Shown piece by piece: positions 48,048-56,177 of a stretch of DNA of 64,000 nt (positions are counted from its first letter, which is position 1; every line of letters starts with the position of its first letter). Source of the DNA: Leptotrichia sp. oral taxon 212 (GTDB lineage Bacteria > Fusobacteriota > Fusobacteriia > Fusobacteriales > Leptotrichiaceae); NCBI RefSeq assembly GCF_001274535.1, contig NZ_CP012410.1, positions 2,380,905-2,444,904 of the forward strand, read 5' to 3'. Below the pieces are notes generated by a model that made no database searches, was not told the origin of the DNA, and saw only the letters and a program-made list of their open reading frames with translations. A program made the position numbers and the translations under genes.

Positions 48048-49146
48048 ATCCCAGTTCCACCTTTACAGTTTCCAGAACTTTTTCAATTATATTGCACATG
48101 TCATAATACTTATAGTCAGCCAGTCTTCCTCCAAAAATTACATTTTTTTCATTTTCAGCCAATTTTTTATATTTTCTGAATATCTCATTATTTTTGTCAT
48201 CATTGACAGGGTAATAGGGCTCATCCCCTTCCTTCCATTCTTCAGGATATTCTTTTGTAATGACTGTCTTTGGCTGCTTTCCAAATTCAAAATGTTTATG
48301 CTCTATTATTCTTGTATAAGGGATTTCCCTTTCACAGTAATTTACTACTGCATTTCCCTGATAGTTGTCTGTATCATGCATTTCATTTTCAAATTTCAGG
48401 CTTCTGTATTCAAGTACACCATATCTGTATTCAAAAAATTGATCTATCATTCCTGTAAATACAATTTTTTCAGCTTTTTTCATTAATTCTTCCCTATTTT
48501 CAAAAAAGTCTGTATTCAGTTTTATGTCTATTCCTTTAAGCAGCTTGTCAAAAATCACATTATAACCTTTTTCAGGTATTCCCTGATATCTGTCGTTGAA
48601 ATAGTTATTGTCGTAAGTATATCTTACAGGAAGCCTTTTTATTATAAAGGCCGGTAATTCAGCCACTTTTCTTCCCTACTGTTTTTCAGTGTATCCTTTC
48701 ACAAGCTTTTCGTATATATCTTTGCCTACTAATGAAATTGCCTGTTCCTCCAGATTTTCAGGCTCTGTTATACCTGATTCCCTTATCTGCTTTTCTATCT
48801 CTTTTTTTGCCTGTTCAGGAGTTATAACTCCCCATAGTTTATTGAAAGTATTCATATTAAAAGACAGGTTATATATTTCCCCTTTGTAGTTTGCAACAGG
48901 TGAATTTATATAATTATTAAAAGTGCAGAACTGCCCAAGATAATCCCATATTTCCTTCTTATCCGTATGAAAGATATGAGCCCCGTATTTATGTACGTTT
49001 ATTCCTTCCGTATTTTCACAGTATGTGTTTCCGCCTGTATGACTTCTTCTGTCTATTACAAGGGATTTTTTTCCTCTTTTTTTTGCTTCATAGGCAAATA
49101 TGGCTCCAAATAGGCCTGCTCCCACTATTAAATAATCATATTTCAT
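48046..49146 (-). pseudogene. glf: UDP-galactopyranose mutase with an in-frame amber codon
   Basis: Flavoenzyme that converts UDP-galactopyranose to UDP-galactofuranose. FAD motif VGAGLFGAIFA (8-18), RSHTGGN, HKYGAHIFHT and KGYTEKQ are present in the first 156 codons; then TAG (48676-48678) and the same frame continues GRKVAELPAFIIKRLPVRY through to a normal C-terminus. In homologues the residue after KGYT-K-Q is a conserved active-site Trp, so TGG has become TAG. Without it the protein would be 366 residues, the family norm. GalU and the neighbouring transferases suggest galactofuranose was used in the envelope. Restart at the GTG of 48666 is possible but would lack the FAD motif. Confidence 0.9.
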
Positions 49147-49164
49147 ATTTTTTCTCCTTTTTTC

Positions 49165-50283
49165 TTATCCTTCCGTATCCCTAATCTCCCTGACAAATTT
49201 TTTGAACCTTTCATAATAACATCCGTCTGTCAGATTTTTTTCATATAATTCCATATTTTCTGTTTTTCTGTAATCTCTTTTTTCCAGATTTCCTGTAAGT
49301 ATTTCATACAGTTCATCAGGACTGTCTACATCAAAAGTTTTTATTAAGGAGGACTTCCCCTTATAATAGCTGTGTCCAAAATTATCCGACATTATTATAG
49401 GAATTCCCGTTGTCAGCGCTTCAATTACTGACAAGTCAAAATAGCTCTGCCTGTTTGCATTAATCAGATAGTCAGCAGAATTATACCATCCTATAGGATT
49501 TTTTGAAAATCCTATGTCTGTTATCCCTTCTTCGCTTATTTTTTCTCCATTCCCTATTATTACCAGATTTATATCTTTTCTTTTCTCCCTCGCTTTTCTG
49601 AAAGTTTCTAAAACAATATCAAATCCTTTTATCTTATTTCTTCTTCCGATATACATCAGATTTATTTTATCTTCAGGAAGTTCATAATTGTTTTTCCTGT
49701 CATTATTGTAATCTTTTTTTGCTCCGCTCAGAATGTATTTTATTTTACTTCTGTCCGTTATGAGAGTTTCATAAATGGAAACGCATCCTTCATTTGGAAA
49801 AACTATGATATCTGCCCTTTTAAAGGCTTCCTTTTCAGCTTTTTCCCTGAAAGAAATTTCCTCTGTATTTAAAGGTGCCCAGTTTCTGTACTCTACAGAT
49901 GGAATTTCAGGAGAATGGGACTGCAGTATAATAACCTGGTTTTCTGATATATACTTTCTGAACCTTTCAAAATGAATAGTTTCATGAAAGAATATATATC
50001 TGTAGTTTTTCGCTTCCAATTTTTCAAAATAATATTTATAAAAAAATTCTTCTTTCAGTTTTCCTTTATCTTTTCCTCTGTTTTTCCATAAAAATAAAAT
50101 TCTTTTTATGAGATAGTCTATTTTTTTAGTTATTTTTTCTGGAGGCATTTTTATAATATCCTGAGATAATATAAAACAGTCCCTTGGTTTATCGATCAGA
50201 TTATGTGCAAGAAAACCTGATGGACCTCCATTATTTATATTTATTTCATAAGGAAACAGTATTAAAACCTTGTCTGATATCAT
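49165..50283 (-). CDS. Family 4 glycosyltransferase
   Basis: 372 residues from the ATG at 50283, which follows AAAGGAG; an upstream in-frame start at 50328 is less likely. GT-B fold: early NNGGPSGFLAHN loop, NLMYIGRRNKIKGFDIVLETF (acceptor/donor linker), INLVIIGNGEK, and the donor-binding SVIEALTTGIPIIMS segment (E-x7-E type motif atypical). It ends 19 bases before glf, and may use UDP-galactofuranose or another sugar. Confidence 0.87.
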   Translation of the reverse strand: MISDKVLILFPYEININNGGPSGFLAHNLIDKPRDCFILSQDIIKMPPEKITKKIDYLIKRILFLWKNRGKDKGKLKEEFFYKYYFEKLEAKNYRYIFFHETIHFERFRKYISENQVIILQSHSPEIPSVEYRNWAPLNTEEISFREKAEKEAFKRADIIVFPNEGCVSIYETLITDRSKIKYILSGAKKDYNNDRKNNYELPEDKINLMYIGRRNKIKGFDIVLETFRKAREKRKDINLVIIGNGEKISEEGITDIGFSKNPIGWYNSADYLINANRQSYFDLSVIEALTTGIPIIMSDNFGHSYYKGKSSLIKTFDVDSPDELYEILTGNLEKRDYRKTENMELYEKNLTDGCYYERFKKFVREIRDTEG

Positions 50284-50364
50284 TTTTTCTCCTTTAAAGC
50301 AACCTATACCTAAACTCCTATTTTTCACAAAACTTCTTTTTTCATAACTTTTTAAATTTTCTTT

Positions 50365-51222
50365 TTAAACTATCATATCCTTAATCTTATCCAAAAAACT
50401 CACTTTCGCAGTTTCATCATATTTTCTGAAGAGGTGAAACCATCTGTCCTTTCCAAGATAGTTCAGCTTAAACAGTTCAGGTCTTTTAAATATGCTCATC
50501 ATATAAAGTCCCTGATCATCATCAATAACATTTTCCTTTAAAAGCTCATTCTGATTATTTCTTAACAGCCTGTAAAATTCCCTCCACTTTTCCGGACTTC
50601 CCACAATCGAGCCTCCTATAATATACACGGCATTATTAAAAATTGCACTGTATACATCCTCCATACTGTTGAGGGGATGTTTTTTCCTTATAGTGAATAA
50701 ATGTATCTTTTTCTTATCAAAGTTATATTTCCAGCATTTGATGCCATTAAGCGTTTCCATATCCCTTATATACCCAAAATCTACCCACGCCACAAGCTCT
50801 CCTGATACAAGCTTTTTCCTTATTGCATAATTGACAAAATAGGTTTTCAGGTTATTAATAAGCACATATTCCGGAGACCAGTATTCTATATTTATAAGAA
50901 TGTCCTTATTTACCCTGTTTCTGAATTCTTCACTTTTCTGTACTTTTTCTATCGCTTCCAGCTGTCTTCTGAATTTTTTCTTAAGATTTATTATAATTAC
51001 TTTTGTAGGCTTTCCTTCCCTCAGTTTCATAATCCTGTCACTGTGCTCCTCCGAAGTGAATACAACCATTTCGTTTTCCAGTACAGCAAGCCTTGAAAAG
51101 TGTTCAAAATACGTGTCATTTGTCCTTCTCAGATAGTCAGGATATTCTTCTCCTATCTCTCCTCTGCCTATATCAAAAAATGCAGTAACTATGCTTATAG
51201 GCTTCATTCTTTCACTTTTCAT
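50365..51222 (-). CDS. HtrL/YibB-like putative glycosyltransferase
   Basis: 285 residues with the HtrL/YibB pattern: ISIVTAFFDIGRGEIGEEYP at the start, FEHFSRLAVLENEMVVFTSE, LVAWVDFGYIRD near 155 and NNAVYIIGGSIVGSPEKWREF. Members occur in lipopolysaccharide loci and are assumed to be sugar transferases; activity is mostly inferred. It lies between the GT4 and the capsular-type transferase genes. Confidence 0.78.
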   Translation of the reverse strand: MKSERMKPISIVTAFFDIGRGEIGEEYPDYLRRTNDTYFEHFSRLAVLENEMVVFTSEEHSDRIMKLREGKPTKVIIINLKKKFRRQLEAIEKVQKSEEFRNRVNKDILINIEYWSPEYVLINNLKTYFVNYAIRKKLVSGELVAWVDFGYIRDMETLNGIKCWKYNFDKKKIHLFTIRKKHPLNSMEDVYSAIFNNAVYIIGGSIVGSPEKWREFYRLLRNNQNELLKENVIDDDQGLYMMSIFKRPELFKLNYLGKDRWFHLFRKYDETAKVSFLDKIKDMIV

Positions 51223-51237
51223 TTCTATCCCTCGTTT

Positions 51238-52260
51238 TTATACATCAAATTTTTTATTAAAATAATCATAAAATGAATCTCGAATACATTTTTCCTTTGA
51301 TATTCCCTTCTGTGTTAATTTATGAATGTTTATTTTTTCTGTAATACTATTCAGTTCATTTTCAGAAAATCTGTCATTCCATTTGCTGAAAAGAATATGA
51401 GGCAGGGTATCATCCACAATTCCGCATTTTTCTTCAGGCATATACTTTCCTGCCAGCTCATTATAAAGTATCTGAAAAAAGAAATAATGTGGAATTTCAC
51501 TTTCTTTTTTCCAGAAAATAAGCATTAGCTCCAGCAGTAAATGTATCATTTTATTATTTTTTTCTGAAAAAATAACGCTGTTCAGAACTCTGACTTTACT
51601 TCTTTCATACCATGAAAAATAATCACTGTTCAGTTTTTTCCAGAACTCTTTATTTTCAGTACTTTCCGAACGCTGAAACATAAAATACCCTTTTTTTTCA
51701 AGTATACCGTCCGCAGTATAATCCGATAATGGAGCCGTCAGTAAAATCGAAGCATCAAGCCAGACACCACCAAAAGCATCAAGCAGTGCCAGTCTCAGCA
51801 AATCACTGAAATGAGTATATCCCATACTCCCATTTTTTATTTTTTCCATAATAAATTCAGGAAATTCAATATACTCCTTAAAATTTTCATTATCAAGCCT
51901 TATAATTTCATAGTTTCCTTTATTCTTATCAGCCGACTTATAACAGAGTTTCACAATGTCAGGAAGTTTCCCGTATTCCCATCCTGTTCCCCAGTACTGC
52001 CATATTATTTTTCTTCCTGTCAGACTTTTCTTTGGAAAAACTTCAACTTTATCAATCTTTCCTTTAAAATATTCCTCAATTACTCTGTCCCAGCTTTCAG
52101 CCACAGCCTCCTGCTGCAAAAAGTCAACTTTCCTCTGTATACATTTATAAAGAGTTTTTGGCATTATTTCCTTATATATGTACTTCCATGGCTTTTTATT
52201 CAGTATTCTGTTTATTTCGTAAACTTTTGAATTTGAAAACTTTAACTTTTTATTTTCCAT
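51238..52260 (-). CDS. Capsular polysaccharide synthesis-type glycosyltransferase (GT32-like)
   Basis: 340 residues. IIWQYWGTGWEYGKLPDIVK near 85, NYEIIRLDNENFKEYI, HFSDLLRLALLDAFGGVWLD and the DXD-like WLDASILLT near 168 match the Caps_synth family. Adds a sugar to a polysaccharide or core. Its start overlaps the end of the heptosyltransferase gene by 11 bases, showing a shared transcript. Confidence 0.85.
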   Translation of the reverse strand: MENKKLKFSNSKVYEINRILNKKPWKYIYKEIMPKTLYKCIQRKVDFLQQEAVAESWDRVIEEYFKGKIDKVEVFPKKSLTGRKIIWQYWGTGWEYGKLPDIVKLCYKSADKNKGNYEIIRLDNENFKEYIEFPEFIMEKIKNGSMGYTHFSDLLRLALLDAFGGVWLDASILLTAPLSDYTADGILEKKGYFMFQRSESTENKEFWKKLNSDYFSWYERSKVRVLNSVIFSEKNNKMIHLLLELMLIFWKKESEIPHYFFFQILYNELAGKYMPEEKCGIVDDTLPHILFSKWNDRFSENELNSITEKINIHKLTQKGISKEKCIRDSFYDYFNKKFDV

Positions 52261-53269
52261 TTTTCTCTTCCAATCTTTTTATAACTTCTCCATACACCCT
52301 GTCAACTGTTATTCCAGGTATTCCTAAGTAATAATCCTTTGAATATGCATGCTGCTTTTCAGGAATGGCAGTAATACTGTTTTCATAAAATTCGTTGTCT
52401 TCTATGACATTACTTTTTTCTGTCCACGGAAAAAATCCCAGCCCTCTTTTACCCGGTCCAAAAATCCCAATAACAAAGGGCTTTTCAAAGGCGCTTCCTA
52501 TATGGATGGGCCCGCTGTCATTACTTATTATTATATCTGATTTTGAAAGTAGTGCCGCAAACTCAAGCAGGGATATTTCCCCTCTTAAATCAATAACATT
52601 TTCAGTATCCAATGATTTTAACTGTAAGCTTTTCTCAGCTTTTCCGCCTGTTACGGCAATTACATTTTCCTCATTTTCAGCAAGTCTTTTTATTAATTCA
52701 TCATATTTTTCCATTGGCCATATTTTTTCCGGTCTCTGACTTCCAGGCGCAACTGTTATGAGATTTCTATATTGCTTTCCATTTAAAATTTCCTCTATCT
52801 TTTCATTATCTTCCCTGGAAGGATATATTCCTAGAGGTACTCTTTTCCCGCTGTAATCAACAAGGTCAAGAAGCCTTTCCACTTCATGTTTTTTCATATC
52901 ATAATGTCTCACATCAGTCAGAAGGAATGAACCTGTTGCCACATCAAATCCTACTAATTTTTTTATCCCTGCCATTCTTGCAAGCAGTATTGATCTTATA
53001 AATCTATGGGGAATAATCGCTAAATCATATTTATTATTTTTCACAATTTTAAGCATCCTGAAAAATCCCTTTATTCCCCTGTCTGTTCCCTTCTTATCAT
53101 AAAGTATTATATCCCTCAGATTTGGATTATTACTTATAATGCTTTTATTTCCCGGTAAAGTGAGATAATCTATCTCAGAGTCAGGATAAATATCCCTTAT
53201 TTTCTGTATTAATGGCGTTGAAAGGACTATGTCCCCTATGAATGCCGTATGGATTACTAATATTTTCAT
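52250..53269 (-). CDS. Family 9 glycosyltransferase (heptosyltransferase-like)
   Basis: 339 residues. KILVIHTAFIGDIVLSTPLI at the N-terminus, ERLLDLVDYSG, TVAPGSQRPEKIWPMEKYDELI and IISNDSGPIHIGSAFEKPFV are the WaaC/WaaF/WaaQ pattern. Transfers ADP-heptose to the lipooligosaccharide core at the inner face of the inner membrane. It is the first gene of the minus-strand 48-53 kb block. Confidence 0.9.
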   Translation of the reverse strand: MKILVIHTAFIGDIVLSTPLIQKIRDIYPDSEIDYLTLPGNKSIISNNPNLRDIILYDKKGTDRGIKGFFRMLKIVKNNKYDLAIIPHRFIRSILLARMAGIKKLVGFDVATGSFLLTDVRHYDMKKHEVERLLDLVDYSGKRVPLGIYPSREDNEKIEEILNGKQYRNLITVAPGSQRPEKIWPMEKYDELIKRLAENEENVIAVTGGKAEKSLQLKSLDTENVIDLRGEISLLEFAALLSKSDIIISNDSGPIHIGSAFEKPFVIGIFGPGKRGLGFFPWTEKSNVIEDNEFYENSITAIPEKQHAYSKDYYLGIPGITVDRVYGEVIKRLEEKNGK

Positions 53270-53456
53270 TTCATTTCCTCTACTTTTTATTTATTTTTTT
53301 AACTGTCATTTTGAAACATTATACCACAATTCACATTTTCATTAAAATAAAAAATTCCTTTTCCACAACTTCCTCCGTAACTTCCTTCAAGTCCCATTTT
53401 TTCTATAAAATAATTCCTTGAGAAGTTTTTTTCTTTATTTTTTCATTATTATATTG

Positions 53457-53462
53457 TATAAT
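53457..53462 (+). promoter_or_regulatory. Probable -10 box of the ABC transporter operon
   Basis: TATAAT 35 bases ahead of the ATG at 53497. The upstream -35 region is poor (AT-rich), so the promoter may need an activator. Confidence 0.4.
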
Positions 53463-53496
53463 CTGACATATTAAAACTGTATTTAAGGGAGGAAAT

Positions 53497-54240
53497 ATGG
53501 AAGAAATTTTAAATGAAAATGTGGGAAATGTTTCAACACATAAAACTGATAATGTTTTTGAATGTAAAAATCTTTCTAAAAGTTATGGATATGAAAATGC
53601 CCTTAACAGCATCAATCTTTCTCTTGAAAGAGGAAAAATTATTGGGCTTCTTGGACCTAATGGAAGTGGAAAAACAACTCTTATAAAGCTTGCAAACGAT
53701 TTGCTAAAACCTTCTTCGGGATATCTGTTTATAAATGGTAAAAAACCGGGAGTGGAATCAAAAAAGGTGGTTTCATATCTTCCTGACAAGAATTATCTCG
53801 ATGATTCGCAGAATATTAATTCAATATTGAGACTTTTTAAGGATTTCTACTTTGACTTTAATGAAGAGAGGGCTCTTTCAATGCTTGCAGACCTTAAAAT
53901 AGATCCTAAAAGAAGATTTAAGCACCTTTCAAAAGGAAACAAGGAAAAAGTTCAGCTTATTCTTGTAATGAGCAGGGATGCAGACCTTTATCTTCTGGAT
54001 GAACCTATTGCAGGAGTTGACCCTGTTGCCAGGGAGTACATACTCGATACCATAATTAAAAATTATAACAGAAAAGGAACTATAATTATTTCAACACATC
54101 TGATTGCAGATGTTGAAAGGGTTCTGGATGAAGTTATCTTTATTAACAAAGGTAATATTCTACTTCACGAAAATACAGAGCATATTAAATCTGTTCACAA
54201 TAAAAGCATTGATGAATATTTCAGGGAGGTTTTCAAATGA
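53497..54240 (+). CDS. ABC transporter ATPase (YtrB/BcrA-like)
   Basis: 247 residues: an N-terminal 25-residue extension, then Walker A LLGPNGSGKTT (about 53-63), signature LSKGNKEKVQ (about 148-157), Walker B DLYLLDEPIAGVDP and H-loop IISTHLI. The fold and the paired ABC-2 permease point to an export or bacitracin-resistance-like system. AGGGAGG site upstream. Last codons overlap the permease by four bases. Confidence 0.9.
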   Translation: MEEILNENVGNVSTHKTDNVFECKNLSKSYGYENALNSINLSLERGKIIGLLGPNGSGKTTLIKLANDLLKPSSGYLFINGKKPGVESKKVVSYLPDKNYLDDSQNINSILRLFKDFYFDFNEERALSMLADLKIDPKRRFKHLSKGNKEKVQLILVMSRDADLYLLDEPIAGVDPVAREYILDTIIKNYNRKGTIIISTHLIADVERVLDEVIFINKGNILLHENTEHIKSVHNKSIDEYFREVFK

Positions 54241-55070
54241 TACTAAAATTATTTAAATACGATTTCATGAACATAGGAAAAAAATTGATACCATTTTATA
54301 TCGCTGCTCTTGTTATAGGAGTTATTAACAGATTTCTCCTTCTTACATCAAACATTTCACGTATGGAAAGGGAAGGAAACTTTCTGGCAATGTTTGGATC
54401 TCCGTTTTTGTATGCGGCATATTTTCTTGTAATTATGGGTATCTTTTTTATGACTGTCTTTATTATAATCAGCAGATACAGCTCCTCAATATATGGAAAT
54501 GAAGGATATCTTACAAACACCCTGCCATTAAATCCATCCCAGATAATACTGGCTAAACTGATTAATTTTCTTATATGGATACTGATAAGTTATTTTATTA
54601 TATTTGTTTCATTATTTATCCTTTTTCCATTTGACTTTTTTTTAAGAAATGTCATTTATGAGCCTGAGTTCTATGAGGGACTGAAGAAACTGACAAAACT
54701 GATTTTCAGTTCTAAATATGGTTTTCTGTTTGCTCTGCAGTTTATTTATAATTTTTTCTCACACATACAAAATATCCTTATGCTATTTTTAAGTGTTGCA
54801 ATAGCAAATTTATTTAAAAGTTATAAAGTAGTTGCAGGAGTTATTGCTTTTTTCTTAATTTCAACTGTTTTTTCATTTATTGCTTCGATAATTTCTTTTT
54901 CAGTAATGGAAAATGTAAATTTATTTGAAATGTATGGTGAATTTAATCCAATTGTGTATAATTCATTAAAAAATGCGAATATAATGTCAATAATATATTC
55001 CATCGTATCTTCAATAGTACTGTTTTTCATCATACATTATTTACATACACATAATCTGAATCTTGAATAA
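54237..55070 (+). CDS. ABC-2 type permease
   Basis: 277 residues, six membrane segments: ILKLFKYDFMNIGKKLIPFY at the front, NEGYLTNTLPLNPSQIILAKL near 85-105, then further helices. It is the membrane partner of the ATPase just upstream, with an ATGA overlap. Substrate is unknown. Confidence 0.88.
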   Translation: MILKLFKYDFMNIGKKLIPFYIAALVIGVINRFLLLTSNISRMEREGNFLAMFGSPFLYAAYFLVIMGIFFMTVFIIISRYSSSIYGNEGYLTNTLPLNPSQIILAKLINFLIWILISYFIIFVSLFILFPFDFFLRNVIYEPEFYEGLKKLTKLIFSSKYGFLFALQFIYNFFSHIQNILMLFLSVAIANLFKSYKVVAGVIAFFLISTVFSFIASIISFSVMENVNLFEMYGEFNPIVYNSLKNANIMSIIYSIVSSIVLFFIIHYLHTHNLNLE

Positions 55071-55118
55071 TTGTTAAGGAAACTTATTTTTTATAGAATT
55101 TCAAAAAAATAAAAATAT

Positions 55119-55208
55119 AAAAAGAGGCTGTATCAAAAGAAAATTTGAAAAATAACTTAAAAACTATATTTCATCTATATTTTTCAATTTTGATACAGTC
55201 TCTTTTTT
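55119..55208 (+). terminator. Long inverted repeat acting as terminator of the ABC operon
   Basis: AAAAAGAGGCTGTATCAAAA (55119-55138) pairs with TTTTGATACAGTCTCTTTTT (from 55188), with one mismatch, and the inner AAATTTGAAAAAT / ATTTTTCAATTT arms extend it to over 30 pairs. A T-run closes it, so it can terminate, but its length and near-symmetry are also like a MITE. Confidence 0.7.
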
Positions 55209-55252
55209 AGTTCTATGACTTTTTTCAAACGAACTTTATTTAAACTCTTAAA

Positions 55253-55283
55253 ATAAAAAAATGTCCTATTTCCAAGACATTTA
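55253..55283 (-). terminator. Terminator of the tRNA-Gln gene
   Basis: On the minus strand AAATGTC, a 10-base loop and GACATTT are followed by a T-run (ACATTTTTTTATTTT), 25 bases after the tRNA. Confidence 0.75.
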
Positions 55284-55307
55284 TTAATATATTTCTTAAA
55301 AAAAATG

Positions 55308-55382
55308 TGGCTGGGCTGAATGGATTCGAACCATTGCATGCTGGAGTCAAAGTCCAGTGCCTTACCGCTTGGCGACAGCCCA
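55308..55382 (-). tRNA. tRNA-Gln (anticodon TTG)
   Basis: 75 bases including an encoded CCA. Acceptor stem TGGGCTG / CAGCCCA with discriminator G; anticodon stem CTGGA / TCCAG enclosing CTTTGAC, giving anticodon TTG for CAA/CAG; T-arm with GGTTCGAATCC. A perfect promoter lies upstream and a terminator follows. Confidence 0.95.
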
Positions 55383-55413
55383 ATCTAAATCTTAATTACT
55401 TAAGACAAGAAAC

Positions 55414-55442
55414 ATTATATATAATTTTTTATATTTTGTCAA
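55414..55442 (-). promoter_or_regulatory. tRNA-Gln promoter
   Basis: Minus-strand TTGACA (55437-55442), 17-base spacer and TATAAT (55414-55419): a perfect consensus promoter about 30 bases before the tRNA 5' end. Confidence 0.85.
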
Positions 55443-55564
55443 TACTTTTTATTATTTTTTATGCTTTTTTCTTATAATACACATTTCAGGATACGTACAA
55501 TCCTTTTTTATTTTCATTTTAACAACTCTATTTTAGAGGGATTAATGCTTTTTTTGAATTTTTT

Positions 55565-56131
55565 CTATTTCTTATTATATTTATTCATTAATCTTGAAAT
55601 ATCCATATCATTTTTTATATCATCTATAAGATTAAACATTTTTTCACGTGATTCCTTTATGATTTCCTTTTCTTCAGGAGAAAATTTTCCAAGGACATGT
55701 CCTATCGTTTCTTCCTTTGACTGTGCCTTTCCTATTCCGTATTTTATCCTTACAAATTCTTCTCCAACATGCTGTATTATTGATTTAATACCATTATGTC
55801 CTGCTGACCTTCCGTCCTTTCTGATTTTTATTTTTCCGAATTCCATATCCATATCATCATATATTACAAATAATTCAGTAGCAGGATCCATCTTAAAAAA
55901 TCTTATTGCCTGCCCTACAGCTTCACCACTTAAATTCATGAAAGTCAGGGGTTTCTGGTAAAATACCTTTTCCCCCCTGTAATCAGTCTGGACAAATTCT
56001 GATTTATACTTTTCCCTTATATCGGTTATATTATTTTTTCTAAGATACTCATCTATAAATATAAAACCTACATTATGTCTTGTAAGCTTATACTGTTCTC
56101 CCGGATTTCCAAGTCCTACAATTAACTTCAT
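55565..56131 (-). CDS. pth: Peptidyl-tRNA hydrolase
   Basis: Releases tRNA from prematurely dropped peptidyl-tRNA. 188 residues with LIVGLGNPGEQYKLTRHNVGF (catalytic His in TRHNVGF near 20), KPLTFMNLSGEAV, VIYDDMD and GRSAGHNGIKSI. It follows mnmG by about 45 bases. Confidence 0.96.
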   Translation of the reverse strand: MKLIVGLGNPGEQYKLTRHNVGFIFIDEYLRKNNITDIREKYKSEFVQTDYRGEKVFYQKPLTFMNLSGEAVGQAIRFFKMDPATELFVIYDDMDMEFGKIKIRKDGRSAGHNGIKSIIQHVGEEFVRIKYGIGKAQSKEETIGHVLGKFSPEEKEIIKESREKMFNLIDDIKNDMDISRLMNKYNKK

Positions 56132-56177
56132 CTTCTTCCTTCTTTTCCTTCCTTTTTTATAAATACTGTAATTGCCC

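Noticed and set aside
48676..48678. TAG in glf as a reassigned sense codon
   Set aside because: gmd and the gene at 45987-46361 end in TAG, so amber is a normal stop here.
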